Below, piece after piece: positions 49,747 through 59,200 of a DNA stretch of 64,000 bases (the first letter of the stretch is position 1; each line of letters starts with the position of its first letter). Position numbers and translations under genes: made by a program. This DNA comes from JANRKF01 sp033763575 (lineage in GTDB: Bacteria > Pseudomonadota > Alphaproteobacteria > Rickettsiales > SXRF01), in contig JANRKF010000026.1 of NCBI GenBank assembly GCA_033763575.1, forward strand, positions 118,567-182,566. Reading direction: 5' to 3'. The notes below the pieces were generated by a model. It was not told the DNA's origin. It saw only the letters and a list, made by a program, of their open reading frames with translations, and did not search any database.

Positions 49747-49780
49747 GAGCTGGTGCCGCGGAAATCCGTGTGATGCCAGC
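49747..49780 (+). promoter_or_regulatory. Candidate ribosomal protein L1 binding site in the rplK leader
   Basis: GCTGG (49749-49753) pairs with CCAGC (49776-49780) around an inner stem CGCGGA-AA-TCCGTG, leaving an asymmetric internal loop with GTGATG. This two-helix form resembles the L1-binding hairpins that autoregulate rplKA mRNAs. The assignment is by shape and position only. Confidence 0.4.
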
Positions 49781-49809
49781 GTTTGAACCACTTATAGAGA
49801 GTATGAAAC

Positions 49810-50250
49810 ATGGCTAAAAAAGTCGCTGGTTTTATCAAATTAGAGATACCGGCAGGTAAGGCGAACCCTTCCCCCCCGGTAGGCCCTGCGCTGGGTCAGC
49901 GCGGCCTCAACATCATGGAATTCTGCAAGGCGTTTAACGCTGCCACCCAGAAAATGGAGCCGGGCGCGCCGATTCCGGTGGTGATCACTGCCTATCAGGA
50001 TCGCAGCTTTACCTTTATTACGCGCAAATCGCCCGTGTCCTACTACCTGAAAAAAGCGGCCAAAATCCAAAAAGGCTCGCAAACGACCGGCAAAGGCGCA
50101 TTCGCCGGCAAAATCACCATGGACCAGATTCGCGAAATCGCGAAAGAAAAAATGTGCGATCTCAATGCGCACGATATCGACGCAGCGGCCCGCATGATTC
50201 GCGGTTCGGCGCAATCGATGGGTCTCGAAATTGTTGGGGAGGCTGCCTAA
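49810..50250 (+). CDS. rplK: 50S ribosomal protein L11
   Basis: L11 forms the GTPase-associated centre with 23S rRNA. The 146-aa product starts MAKKVAGFIKLEIPAGKANP and has the PPVGPALGQRGLNIMEFCKAFN motif split over the N-terminal domain, then SFTFITRKSPVSYYLKKAAK and the C-terminal GTARSMG-like MIRGSAQSMGLEIVG. Its stop overlaps the rplA start (TAATG), giving translational coupling. The usual upstream partners nusG and secE are not here but on the minus strand at 61359-62100. Confidence 0.97.
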   Translation: MAKKVAGFIKLEIPAGKANPSPPVGPALGQRGLNIMEFCKAFNAATQKMEPGAPIPVVITAYQDRSFTFITRKSPVSYYLKKAAKIQKGSQTTGKGAFAGKITMDQIREIAKEKMCDLNAHDIDAAARMIRGSAQSMGLEIVGEAA

Positions 50251-50945
50251 TGTCCCGCATCAGCAAAAAACGTAAAACGCGTGTTGAAGCCGTAGATCGT
50301 AACAAGCGTTATGCCCTGGCAGACGCAGTGAAAATCATCAAAACCGGCGCCACCTCGAAATTCGATGAGACGCTCGATATCGTGATGAACCTTGGTGTTG
50401 ACCCGAAACAATCCGACCAGCAGGTGCGCGGCATGGTGTCGATGCCAAACGGCACCGGCAAAACCATTCGCGTGGCGGTATTTGCCCGCGGCGATAAAGC
50501 GGCAGACGCGCAGAAAGCCGGAGCGGATTTCGTCGGCGGAGATGATCTTGCCGATAAAATCAACGCTGGTTTCACCGCTTTTGACCGCGTGATCGCAAGC
50601 CCGGATATGATGGGCGTGGTGGGTAAACTCGGTAAAGTGCTCGGTCCGAAAGGCCTGATGCCGAACCCGAAGCTGGGCACGGTGACCCCGAACGTGGCGG
50701 AAGCAGTGAAAGCCGCCAAGTCGGGCCAGATCGAGTTCCGTATCGACAAGGCGGGCATCATTCACGCAGGCGTTGGCAAGGTGAGCTTCACCGAAGACCA
50801 GCTCACGCAGAATATCAAAGCATTTATCGATGCGGTGAAAAAAGCAAAACCAAACGGTTCAAAGGGCAACTACATTAAAAAAGTAGGCCTGTCTTCCACC
50901 ATGGGTGTGGGCGTGAAGCTCGACCTTGCGGACATAGCAGCGTAA
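50250..50945 (+). CDS. rplA: 50S ribosomal protein L1
   Basis: L1 forms the mobile L1 stalk and represses its own mRNA in many bacteria. The 231-aa product has the start MSRISKKRKTRVEAVDRNKR, the core MNLGVDPKQSDQQVRGMVSMP split by the family, KLGKVLGPKGLMPNPKLGTV with its strictly conserved loop, and KAGIIHAGVGKVSF. I start it at the ATG at 50250, which shares a base with the rplK stop. It is followed ten bases later by rplJ. Confidence 0.97.
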   Translation: MSRISKKRKTRVEAVDRNKRYALADAVKIIKTGATSKFDETLDIVMNLGVDPKQSDQQVRGMVSMPNGTGKTIRVAVFARGDKAADAQKAGADFVGGDDLADKINAGFTAFDRVIASPDMMGVVGKLGKVLGPKGLMPNPKLGTVTPNVAEAVKAAKSGQIEFRIDKAGIIHAGVGKVSFTEDQLTQNIKAFIDAVKKAKPNGSKGNYIKKVGLSSTMGVGVKLDLADIAA

Positions 50946-50955
50946 AGGAACCCCT

Positions 50956-51465
50956 ATGAACAGAACCGAAAAACAACAACTGATCGAAGCCACCAACACC
51001 AAGCTGAAAAGCTCGGATATTGCGCTGGTGGTGCATAATAACGGTTTGACCGTGGCCGAGATGAACGACCTGCGCGGTAAAATGCGTGAGGCCGGTGCCC
51101 AGTTCAAAGTCACCAAAAACCGCCTGGCAAAACTCGCCACCAAGGATACGGCGTTTGAAAATATCGCGGACCTGCTTAAAGGCCCGACGGCAATCGCCAC
51201 CGCGAAAGATCCGGTGGCCGTGGCTAAAGGCCTGGTGGATTTTGCTAAGACCAATGAAAAGCTGGTGATTGTCGGCGGTGCATTCGGCGCAACCAAGCTC
51301 GATGCCAAAGCGATCGAATCACTTGCCAAACTGCCGTCGCTTAACGAACTGCGTGCCAAAATCGTTGGCATATTACAAACTCCTGCAACGCGCATCGCGT
51401 GTGTGCTGCAGGCTCCGGGAGGTCAGGTTGCCCGTGTCATTGCTGCGAAGTCCAGGAAGGAATAG
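50956..51465 (+). CDS. rplJ: 50S ribosomal protein L10
   Basis: L10 anchors the L7/L12 stalk. The 169-aa product begins NRTEKQQLIEATNTKLKSSD and has GLTVAEMNDLRGKMREAGAQ, FKVTKNRLAKLA and the helix region GPTAIATAKDPVAVAKGLVD, ending with the C-terminal helix that binds L7/L12 (LNELRAKIVGILQTPATRIA). It is ten bases after rplA and 61 bases before rplL. The family length and motifs are normal. Confidence 0.96.
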   Translation: MNRTEKQQLIEATNTKLKSSDIALVVHNNGLTVAEMNDLRGKMREAGAQFKVTKNRLAKLATKDTAFENIADLLKGPTAIATAKDPVAVAKGLVDFAKTNEKLVIVGGAFGATKLDAKAIESLAKLPSLNELRAKIVGILQTPATRIACVLQAPGGQVARVIAAKSRKE

Positions 51466-51526
51466 CTGCCTCGACAAAAGACCGAACGGAAGAAAACCAT
51501 ACTAACACTAAAACTGGAGAAATATT

Positions 51527-51913
51527 ATGTCTGCTAACCTTGCAAAAATCGTTGATGAATTGTCAGCGCTCACCGTGATCGAAGCGGCAGAGCTGTCTAA
51601 AATGCTCGAAGAAAAATGGGGCGTATCTGCTGCAGCACCTGTTGCTGTTGCTGCTGCTGGTGGCGCTGCTGCCGCTGGTGCGCCAGCCGCTGAAGTACAA
51701 ACCGAATTCAACGTGATTCTTGCTTCAGCTCCTGCTGACAAGAAAATCGGCGTGATTAAAGTAGTGCGCGAAATCACCGGTCTCGGCCTGAAAGAAGCCA
51801 AAGACCTGGTTGAAGCGGCTCCAAAAGCAGTGAAAGAAGCTGTGAGCAAAGACGAAGCGGAAAAAATCAAAAAAGCTTTGACTGAAGCTGGCGCTACCGT
51901 TGACGTTAAGTAA
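51527..51913 (+). CDS. rplL: 50S ribosomal protein L7/L12
   Basis: The 128-aa stalk protein that recruits translation factors. The N-terminal dimer domain (LAKIVDELSALTVIEAAELS) is followed by an Ala/Gly-rich hinge (AAPVAVAAAGGAAAAGAPAA) and the C-terminal domain with DKKIGVIKVVREITGLGLKE and AKDLVEAAPKAVKE. Codon choice in the hinge is biased to GCT, as often in highly expressed genes. A hairpin just after the stop may act as an attenuator before rpoB. Confidence 0.97.
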   Translation: MSANLAKIVDELSALTVIEAAELSKMLEEKWGVSAAAPVAVAAAGGAAAAGAPAAEVQTEFNVILASAPADKKIGVIKVVREITGLGLKEAKDLVEAAPKAVKEAVSKDEAEKIKKALTEAGATVDVK

Positions 51914-51933
51914 TTTACTGCCATCAACCAAGA

Positions 51934-51972
51934 CCGGGGCTTCCGCATAGCGGCGCTCCGGCTTTGGCGTTT
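51934..51972 (+). terminator. Attenuator-like hairpin between rplL and rpoB
   Basis: CCGGGGCTTCCGC-ATA-GCGGCGCTCCGG (51934-51961) folds into a stem with one internal loop, followed by CTTTGGCGTTTT. The weak T-run suggests partial termination, which would fit the usual drop in expression from rplL to rpoB. Confidence 0.5.
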
Positions 51973-51980
51973 TAATTGCA

Positions 51981-52063
51981 AGGTGTCAGGTGACGGGGAT
52001 CAGGTGTCAGATTCTCTGATTTTTCTGTCACCTTACACCTGCCACCTGACACCTAAAAACCAA
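51981..52063. repeat. Word-like inverted repeat (type E) between rplL and rpoB
   Basis: The left part AGGTGTCAGGTGACGGGGAT CAGGTGTCAG and the right part CACCTTACACCTGCCACCTG ACACCT are built from the words CAGGTGTCAG and CACCTGACACC. They can pair into a long hairpin just upstream of the rpoB start. Confidence 0.65.
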
Positions 52064-52075
52064 GGGTTTTCATAC

Positions 52076-55000
52076 ATGGCCACCGCATCGCAATCCCGTC
52101 TGTCATTCACTGCCCGTAAACGTATTCGTAAAAGCTTTGGACGCATGGAGACCACCACTCCGATGCCAAATCTCATCGAGGTGCAGAAGAACTCCTACGA
52201 CCAGTTCCTGCAAATCAACATTGCAGCGGAAAATCGCACCAACACCGGTCTCCAGGCGGTGTTCAAATCGGTCTTCCCGATCAAGGATTTTGCGGAAACG
52301 GCGACGCTCGAATTCGTGCGCTTTAATTTTGACCAGCCGAAATACGACGTGGACGAATGCCGCAGCCGCGGTATCAATTTCGCTGCGCCGCTGCGTGTGA
52401 CGCTGCGCCTGATCGTGTGGATCGTCGACGAGGATACCGGCGCCCGCGAAATCAAGGACATCAAGGAACAGGACGTGTATACCGGCGATATCCCGCTGAT
52501 GACCGAAAACGGAACCTTCATCATCAACGGCACCGAGCGCGTGATCGTATCGCAGATGCACCGCTCGCCCGGCGTGTTCTTCGATCATGACAAAGGCAAA
52601 ACCCACTCTTCGGGTAAATTCCTCTATTCGGCGCGCATCATTCCTTACCGTGGCTCATGGCTCGATTTCGAATTTGATGCCAAGGATATGGTGAACGCCC
52701 GTATCGATCGCCGCCGCAAAGTGCCGGTGACGACGCTGCTGCGTGCGCTCGGCATGGACAACCAACAGGTCCTCAAAACATTCTACACCTCAACGGTGTT
52801 CAAGCGCCAGAAAAACGGCTGGTCGGCGAAATTCATCCCGGAACAATGGAAGGGCCTGAAACTCGCCTTCGATCTCGTCGATGCGAAATCCGGCAAAATC
52901 GTAGCCGAAGCGGGCAAAAAACTCACTACCCGTGCCGCCACCAAACTGCATGACGATGGCCTGAAAGAATATTTGCTCTCCGACGAATTGATGGCGGGCA
53001 AATTCAATGCATCCGATATCGTCAATCCCGAAACCGGCGAAATCTATATCGAAGCCGGGGACGAGCTTAACGCGCAGCGTCTTACCGATCTGGAAGATGC
53101 GGGTGTGAAAGATATCGCGATTCTCGATATCGATTATATCAATGTCGGCGCCTATATCCGCAATACGCTCGCTGCCGATAAAAACACCACCAAGGAAGAT
53201 GCGCTGATCGACATCTACCGCGTGATGCGCCCGGGCGAGCCAACGACGCCGGAAGCCGCCGAAGCGCTTTTCAAATCGCTGTTCTTCGATGCGGAGCGCT
53301 ATGACCTCTCCGCTGTCGGTCGCGTGAAAATGAATGCGCGCCTTGATTTGAACGAAGAAGAAACCGTCGGCATTCTGACCCATGAAGATATTGTTCGTAC
53401 GGTGAAAATCCTCGTCGGCCTGAAAGACGGTATCGGCGTGATCGACGATATTGACCATCTTGGAAACCGCCGCGTCCGCTCGGTCGGCGAACTGATGGAA
53501 AACCAGTTCCGCATCGGCTTGCTCCGTATGGAGCGTTCGATCGTCGAGCGTATGTCGAGTGTCGATATCGACACCATCATGCCGCATGACCTCGTGAATG
53601 CGAAACCGGTGGCCGCCGCGATCCGCGAATTCTTCGGCTCATCGCAATTGTCGCAGTTCATGGACCAGACCAATCCGCTCTCCGAAATCACCCACAAGCG
53701 CCGCCTCTCGGCCCTTGGACCCGGTGGTCTCACCCGCGAACGCGCCGGCTTCGAAGTGCGCGACGTGCACCCGACCCATTATGGCCGTATCTGCCCGATC
53801 GAAACGCCCGAAGGCCCGAATATCGGTCTTATCAACTCGATGGCGACCTATGCACGCGTCAACAAATATGGTTTCATCGAAAGCCCGTACCGCAAGGTGA
53901 ATCACAGCAAAGTGACAAGCGAAGTGGTGTATCTCTCGGCGATCGAAGAAGGCAAATATGCCATCGCGCAGGCGAATATCCCGCTCGATGACAAAGGCGC
54001 GTTCGTCGAAGAGCTCGTCTCGGCCCGCCGCAACGGCGACTTCCTCCTGCTGCCTCCTGACCAGATCGACTATATCGACGTGGCGCCGAAGCAGCTCGTA
54101 TCGGTGGCCGCCGCGCTCATCCCGTTTCTTGAAAACGATGATGCCAACCGCGCGCTGATGGGTTCGAACATGCAACGCCAGGCCGTGCCGCTGCTGCGCT
54201 CTGAAGCGCCGCTTGTGGGCACCGGCATGGAAGAAATCGTCGCCAAGGATTCCGGCGTCACCACCGTTGCCCGTCGTGGCGGCATCGTGGATCAGGTGGA
54301 TGCAACCCGCATCGTAGTGCGTACGACCGAAGTAGCTGAAGACGGCTCACCCGGTGTGGATATCTACAACCTTATCAAATACACACGCTCGAACCAGTCG
54401 ACCTGCCTCAACCAGCGTCCGATCATCAAGGTGGGTGACATGGTAAAAGCCGGCGACATCATCGCCGACGGCCCTTCGACCGATCTCGGCGAACTGGCTC
54501 TGGGACGCAACGTGCTCGTGGCCTTCATGCCATGGAACGGTTACAATTTTGAAGATTCCATCCTCATTTCAGAACGCATCGTGAGCGAAGACGTGTTCAC
54601 CTCCATCCATATCGAAGAATTCGAATTGATGGCGCGTGATACCAAGCTGGGCGCCGAAGAAATCACCCGCGATATCCCGAACGTCGGTGAAGAATCGCTC
54701 AGGAACCTCGACGAAATCGGCGTGGTGCATATCGGTGCGGAAGTGAAGCCGGGCGATATCCTCGTCGGCAAACTGACCCCGAAATCGGAAAGCCCGATGA
54801 CGCCGGAAGAAAAACTTCTGCGTGCCATCTTCGGCGAAAAAGCCTCCGATGTTCGTGATTCGAGCCTGCGCCTGCCTCCGGGCGTGGCTGGTACGGTGGT
54901 TGGCGTGCGTATTTTCAGCCGCCGTGGCATTGAGAAAGATGAGCGCGCCCTTTCGATTGAGAAAGCTGAAATCGAGCGTCTTGCCAAAGACCGTGACGAC

Positions 55001-56200
55001 GAACGCGCCATCATCGAGCGTTATGTCTACACGCGCCTGCATGAATTGCTTCTTGGCAAAAAACCTGTTTCGGGTCCGAAATCCTACAAGACCGGTGGCA
55101 TGATTAAAGAGTCTGACCTCGAATCCTACACCAAAGGCCAGTGGTGGCAGTTCGCGCTTAAAGACGATAAGGCGACATCCGAAATCGAGCAGTTGAAAAA
55201 ACAACTCGATGGTGCCATCTCGCGCATCAACCACAAATTCGAAGAAAAAGTGGGCAAGGTGCAGGCCGGTGACGACCTGATGCCGGGCGTGCTGAAAATG
55301 GTGAAAGTCTTCGTTGCGGTGAAACGTAAACTGCAACCCGGCGATAAAATGGCCGGACGCCATGGTAACAAAGGGGTGATTTCGCGTATCGTTCCTGTCG
55401 AAGATATGCCATATCTCGAAGACGGCACACAGGTGGATATTGTACTGAACCCGCTGGGCGTACCGTCGCGCATGAACGTCGGCCAGATTCTGGAAACCCA
55501 CCTTGGCTGGGCATCTGCGGGTATCGGCAAGCAGATTCGCGGCATGCTGGATGATCTTCAGGATAAAAACGCCAAAGGCGCTTCGGCGAAAAAACTGCGC
55601 GAATTCCTGAGTGAAACCTACGAAGACAAAGCGACGCAAAAAGAGATCGGCGCGATGTCGGATGGCGAAGTGCTGGAGCTCGCGGGCAACCTAAGGAAGG
55701 GCGTTCCATTCGCCACTCCGGTATTCGACGGCGCGAAAGAAGAAGATATTGTGCATTGGCTGAAAAAAGCCGGACATGATTCTTCAGGCCAGGTGCAGCT
55801 TTATGATGGTCGCACCGGCGATGCGTTCGACCGCAAAACCACGGTGGGTTACATCTATATGCTGAAGCTCCACCATCTCGTGGATGATAAAATCCACGCC
55901 CGTTCGATCGGGCCGTACTCGCTCGTCACCCAGCAGCCGCTCGGTGGTAAGTCGCAGTTCGGTGGACAGCGTTTCGGGGAGATGGAGTGCTGGGCGCTGC
56001 AAGCGTATGGCGCTGCCTATACCCTGCAGGAAATGCTCACCGTGAAATCCGATGACGTGGCGGGTCGTAGCAAAATTTACGAATCCCTCGTGCGCGGCGA
56101 TAACAGCTTCGAATCCGGCATTCCAGAATCCTTCCACGTGATGGTGAAAGAGCTGCGTTCGCTGGGCCTGAACGTTGAATTGACGGAGAAAGAAGCATAA
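52076..56200 (+). CDS. rpoB: DNA-directed RNA polymerase subunit beta
   Basis: The 1,374-aa beta subunit. I start it at the ATG at 52076 (MATASQSRLSFTARKRIRKSF), the family start; a longer frame would translate the type E repeat. The rifampicin region reads GSSQLSQFMDQTNPLSEITH then KRRLSALGPGGL, with the wild-type Asp, His and Ser at the positions that change in resistant mutants. Further marks are HYGRICPIETPEGPNIGLI, the GVGMEE-like ExxxxKDSG block, KVFVAVKRKLQPGDKMAGRH with the active-site Lys, and the C-terminal GGKSQFGGQRFGEMECWALQ. The gap to rpoC holds a palindromic repeat. Confidence 0.97.
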   Translation: MATASQSRLSFTARKRIRKSFGRMETTTPMPNLIEVQKNSYDQFLQINIAAENRTNTGLQAVFKSVFPIKDFAETATLEFVRFNFDQPKYDVDECRSRGINFAAPLRVTLRLIVWIVDEDTGAREIKDIKEQDVYTGDIPLMTENGTFIINGTERVIVSQMHRSPGVFFDHDKGKTHSSGKFLYSARIIPYRGSWLDFEFDAKDMVNARIDRRRKVPVTTLLRALGMDNQQVLKTFYTSTVFKRQKNGWSAKFIPEQWKGLKLAFDLVDAKSGKIVAEAGKKLTTRAATKLHDDGLKEYLLSDELMAGKFNASDIVNPETGEIYIEAGDELNAQRLTDLEDAGVKDIAILDIDYINVGAYIRNTLAADKNTTKEDALIDIYRVMRPGEPTTPEAAEALFKSLFFDAERYDLSAVGRVKMNARLDLNEEETVGILTHEDIVRTVKILVGLKDGIGVIDDIDHLGNRRVRSVGELMENQFRIGLLRMERSIVERMSSVDIDTIMPHDLVNAKPVAAAIREFFGSSQLSQFMDQTNPLSEITHKRRLSALGPGGLTRERAGFEVRDVHPTHYGRICPIETPEGPNIGLINSMATYARVNKYGFIESPYRKVNHSKVTSEVVYLSAIEEGKYAIAQANIPLDDKGAFVEELVSARRNGDFLLLPPDQIDYIDVAPKQLVSVAAALIPFLENDDANRALMGSNMQRQAVPLLRSEAPLVGTGMEEIVAKDSGVTTVARRGGIVDQVDATRIVVRTTEVAEDGSPGVDIYNLIKYTRSNQSTCLNQRPIIKVGDMVKAGDIIADGPSTDLGELALGRNVLVAFMPWNGYNFEDSILISERIVSEDVFTSIHIEEFELMARDTKLGAEEITRDIPNVGEESLRNLDEIGVVHIGAEVKPGDILVGKLTPKSESPMTPEEKLLRAIFGEKASDVRDSSLRLPPGVAGTVVGVRIFSRRGIEKDERALSIEKAEIERLAKDRDDERAIIERYVYTRLHELLLGKKPVSGPKSYKTGGMIKESDLESYTKGQWWQFALKDDKATSEIEQLKKQLDGAISRINHKFEEKVGKVQAGDDLMPGVLKMVKVFVAVKRKLQPGDKMAGRHGNKGVISRIVPVEDMPYLEDGTQVDIVLNPLGVPSRMNVGQILETHLGWASAGIGKQIRGMLDDLQDKNAKGASAKKLREFLSETYEDKATQKEIGAMSDGEVLELAGNLRKGVPFATPVFDGAKEEDIVHWLKKAGHDSSGQVQLYDGRTGDAFDRKTTVGYIYMLKLHHLVDDKIHARSIGPYSLVTQQPLGGKSQFGGQRFGEMECWALQAYGAAYTLQEMLTVKSDDVAGRSKIYESLVRGDNSFESGIPESFHVMVKELRSLGLNVELTEKEA

Positions 56201-56205
56201 TTAAG

Positions 56206-56267
56206 CCCCGCACTTGTTGCGGGGTCCGGTATAAATTAAGAACCAGACCCCGCAATAAATGCGGGGA
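56206..56267. repeat. Type H palindrome pair between rpoB and rpoC
   Basis: CCCCGCACTTGTTGCGGGGT CCGG is followed by an AT-rich 18-base middle and CCAGACCCCGCAATAAATGC GGGGA. Each half is a palindrome, and the two halves are inverted to each other. The same arrangement lies at 61280-61356. It fills almost the whole rpoB-rpoC gap. Confidence 0.75.
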
Positions 56268-56281
56268 TTAGGAGTAAGAAC

Positions 56282-59200
56282 ATGGCTAATGAAGTGATGA
56301 GTTTTTTTGGTGGTAATTCGGTAGCGGTTACCAAGCAGTTCGACGAAATCAAAATTTCGATCGCGAGCCCGGAGAAAATCCGCTCGTGGTCGTTCGGCGA
56401 AGTGAAAAAGCCGGAAACCATCAACTACCGTACCTTCAAGCCGGAACGCGATGGCCTGTTCTGCGCCCGCATCTTTGGCCCCATCAAGGATTACGAATGC
56501 CTCTGCGGCAAATATAAACGCATGAAATATCGCGGCATCGTCTGCGAGAAATGCGGTGTGGAAGTGACCACGTCCAAAGTGCGCCGTGAGCGCATGGGCC
56601 ATATCGACCTCGCGTCGCCGGTTGCCCATATCTGGTTTTTGAAATCGCTGCCGAGCCGTATCGGCACGCTGCTCGACATGCCGCTTAAAGACCTCGAAAA
56701 AATCCTCTATTTCGAATCTTATGTGGTGGTTGAGCCGGGCCTCACGCCGTTTTCCCTTGGCGAGCTTCTGAACGAAGAACAATATTATGACGCGCAGGAA
56801 AAATATGGCGATGGCAGCTTTACCGCGCAGATTGGCGCGGAAGCCATCAAAACCATTCTTTCCGCTCTCGACCTGAAAAAAGAAAAAGAGGAGCTGCGCA
56901 CGGACCTGGCCGAAACCACTTCGGAAGCCAAGCGCAAAAAAATCGTGAAACGCCTGAAGCTGGTGGATGCCTTCCTCGATTCCGAAAATAAACCGGAATG
57001 GATGATCATGGACATCATCCCTGTGATCCCGCCCGAGTTGCGTCCGCTAGTGCCGCTGGATGGCGGTCGCTTTGCGACGTCGGATCTCAACGATCTCTAC
57101 CGCCGGGTGATCAACCGCAACAACCGCTTAAAGCGCCTGCTGGAGCTGCGTGCGCCGGACATCATCGTGCGCAACGAAAAACGCATGCTGCAGGAAGCGG
57201 TCGATGCATTGTTCGATAACGGTCGCCGTGGCCGCGTCATCACCGGCGCCAACAAGCGCCCGCTGAAATCACTTTCCGATATGCTGAAAGGCAAGCAAGG
57301 CCGTTTCCGTCAGAACCTGCTCGGCAAACGCGTGGATTACTCCGGCCGTTCGGTGATCGTGGTCGGTCCGGAACTGAAACTCCATCAATGCGGCCTGCCG
57401 AAGAAAATGGCGCTCGAACTGTTCAAGCCGTTCATCTACGCGAAACTGGAAATTTACGGTATCGCAACCACCATTAAAGCCGCCAAACGCATGGTGGAAA
57501 GCGAGCGTCCGGAAGTATGGGATATTCTCGATCAGGTGATCCGTGAGCATCCGGTGTTGCTCAACCGTGCACCAACGCTCCACCGCCTCGGCATCCAGGC
57601 GTTTGAACCGGTGCTGATCGAAGGCAAGGCTATCCAGCTGCACCCGCTCGTCTGCACCGCATTCAACGCCGATTTCGACGGCGACCAGATGGCGGTTCAC
57701 GTGCCTCTTTCCATCGAGGCGCAGCTTGAATCCCGTGTGCTGATGATGTCGACCAACAACATCCTGTCGCCAGCGAACGGCAAGCCGATCATTGTGCCGT
57801 CGCAGGATATCGTGCTCGGTCTTTACTATATTTCGCTCGAATCGGACGGTGAAGTGGGCGAAGGCATGGTGTTTGCCGACTTGAACGAAATTCACCACGC
57901 GCTTGATTCCAAGCAGGTATCGCTGCATGCGAAAGTGAAATGCCGCTTTAAAACCGTCGATGAGAACGGTGCGGAAATCACCCAGCTGGTGCAGACCACG
58001 CCGGGCCGCATGATGGTGGCCGATATTCTTCCGAAGTCGGTGAAACTGCCTTATCCGGTGGTGAATAAACTCATGACCAAAAAAGAAGTATCGAACCTGA
58101 TTTACGAAGTATACCGCCATTGCGGCCAGAAGGAGACGGTGATTTTCGCCGATCGCCTGATGGCGCTTGGTTTCAAGCAGGCGGCAAAAGCCGGTATTTC
58201 CTTCGGCAAGGACGATATGATCGTGCCGAAAACCAAAGGCAAGCACATCGCGCACACCTTCGGCGAAGTGAAGCAGTTCGAGAAGCAATATGCCGACGGC
58301 CTCATCACTTCGGGCGAGAAATACAACAAGGTGATCGACGCCTGGTCGAAATGCTCCGAAGTGGTCGCCGACGATATGATGAAAGAAATTTCAAGCGTCG
58401 GCACGTCGAAAGACGGCAAGAAAAAAGCCAAGGACATCAACTCGATCTACATGATGGCGCATTCCGGTGCGCGTGGCTCGGCAGCGCAGATCAAGCAGCT
58501 GGCCGGTATGCGCGGCCTGATGGCGAAGCCGTCGGGCGAAATCATCGAGACGCCGATTATTTCGAACTTCAAAGAGGGCCTCTCGGTACTTGAATACTTC
58601 AACTCGTCGCACGGTGCGCGTAAAGGCCTTGCCGATACCGCGCTGAAAACGGCGAACTCCGGTTACCTCACCCGTCGCCTCGTTGACGTGGCGCAGGATT
58701 GCATCGTCACCGAACGTGATTGCGGCACCCATCGCGGTGTTGTTGCCAAGGCGGTGATCGAGGGCGGTAACATCATCGTGCCGCTGGCCGACCAGATCCT
58801 TGGCCGCACCAGCTCGCGTGACCTGCATCACCCTTCGAATGACTCGGTGATTGCGACGGCCGGCACGCTTATCGATGAAACCGTGGTCGACAAAATCGAC
58901 GAAGCCGGCATTGAATCGGTGATGGTGCGTTCGGTGCTGACCTGCGAAACCAAAATCGGCGTTTGCGCCCATTGCTATGGCCGCGATCTTGCCCGCGGCA
59001 CCGAAGTGAATATCGGTGAAGCGGTCGGTGTGATTGCTGCGCAGTCGATTGGTGAGCCGGGCACGCAGCTGACCATGCGTACCTTCCACATCGGTGGCGC
59101 TGCGCAGCGTGGTGCGGAATCGTCGAGTGTCGAATCCTCGCATGATGCAACGCTCACGCTCTCCAACAAAAACGTGGTGACCGATTCCAAAGGCCGCCAG

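Noticed and set aside
51983..52075. A GTG start 31 codons upstream of rpoB
   Set aside because: Those codons are the type E repeat; the family start MATASQSRLSF at 52076 is better.
57269..58288. A 339-codon minus-strand frame opposite rpoC
   Set aside because: Antisense shadow without start signals or recognisable motifs.
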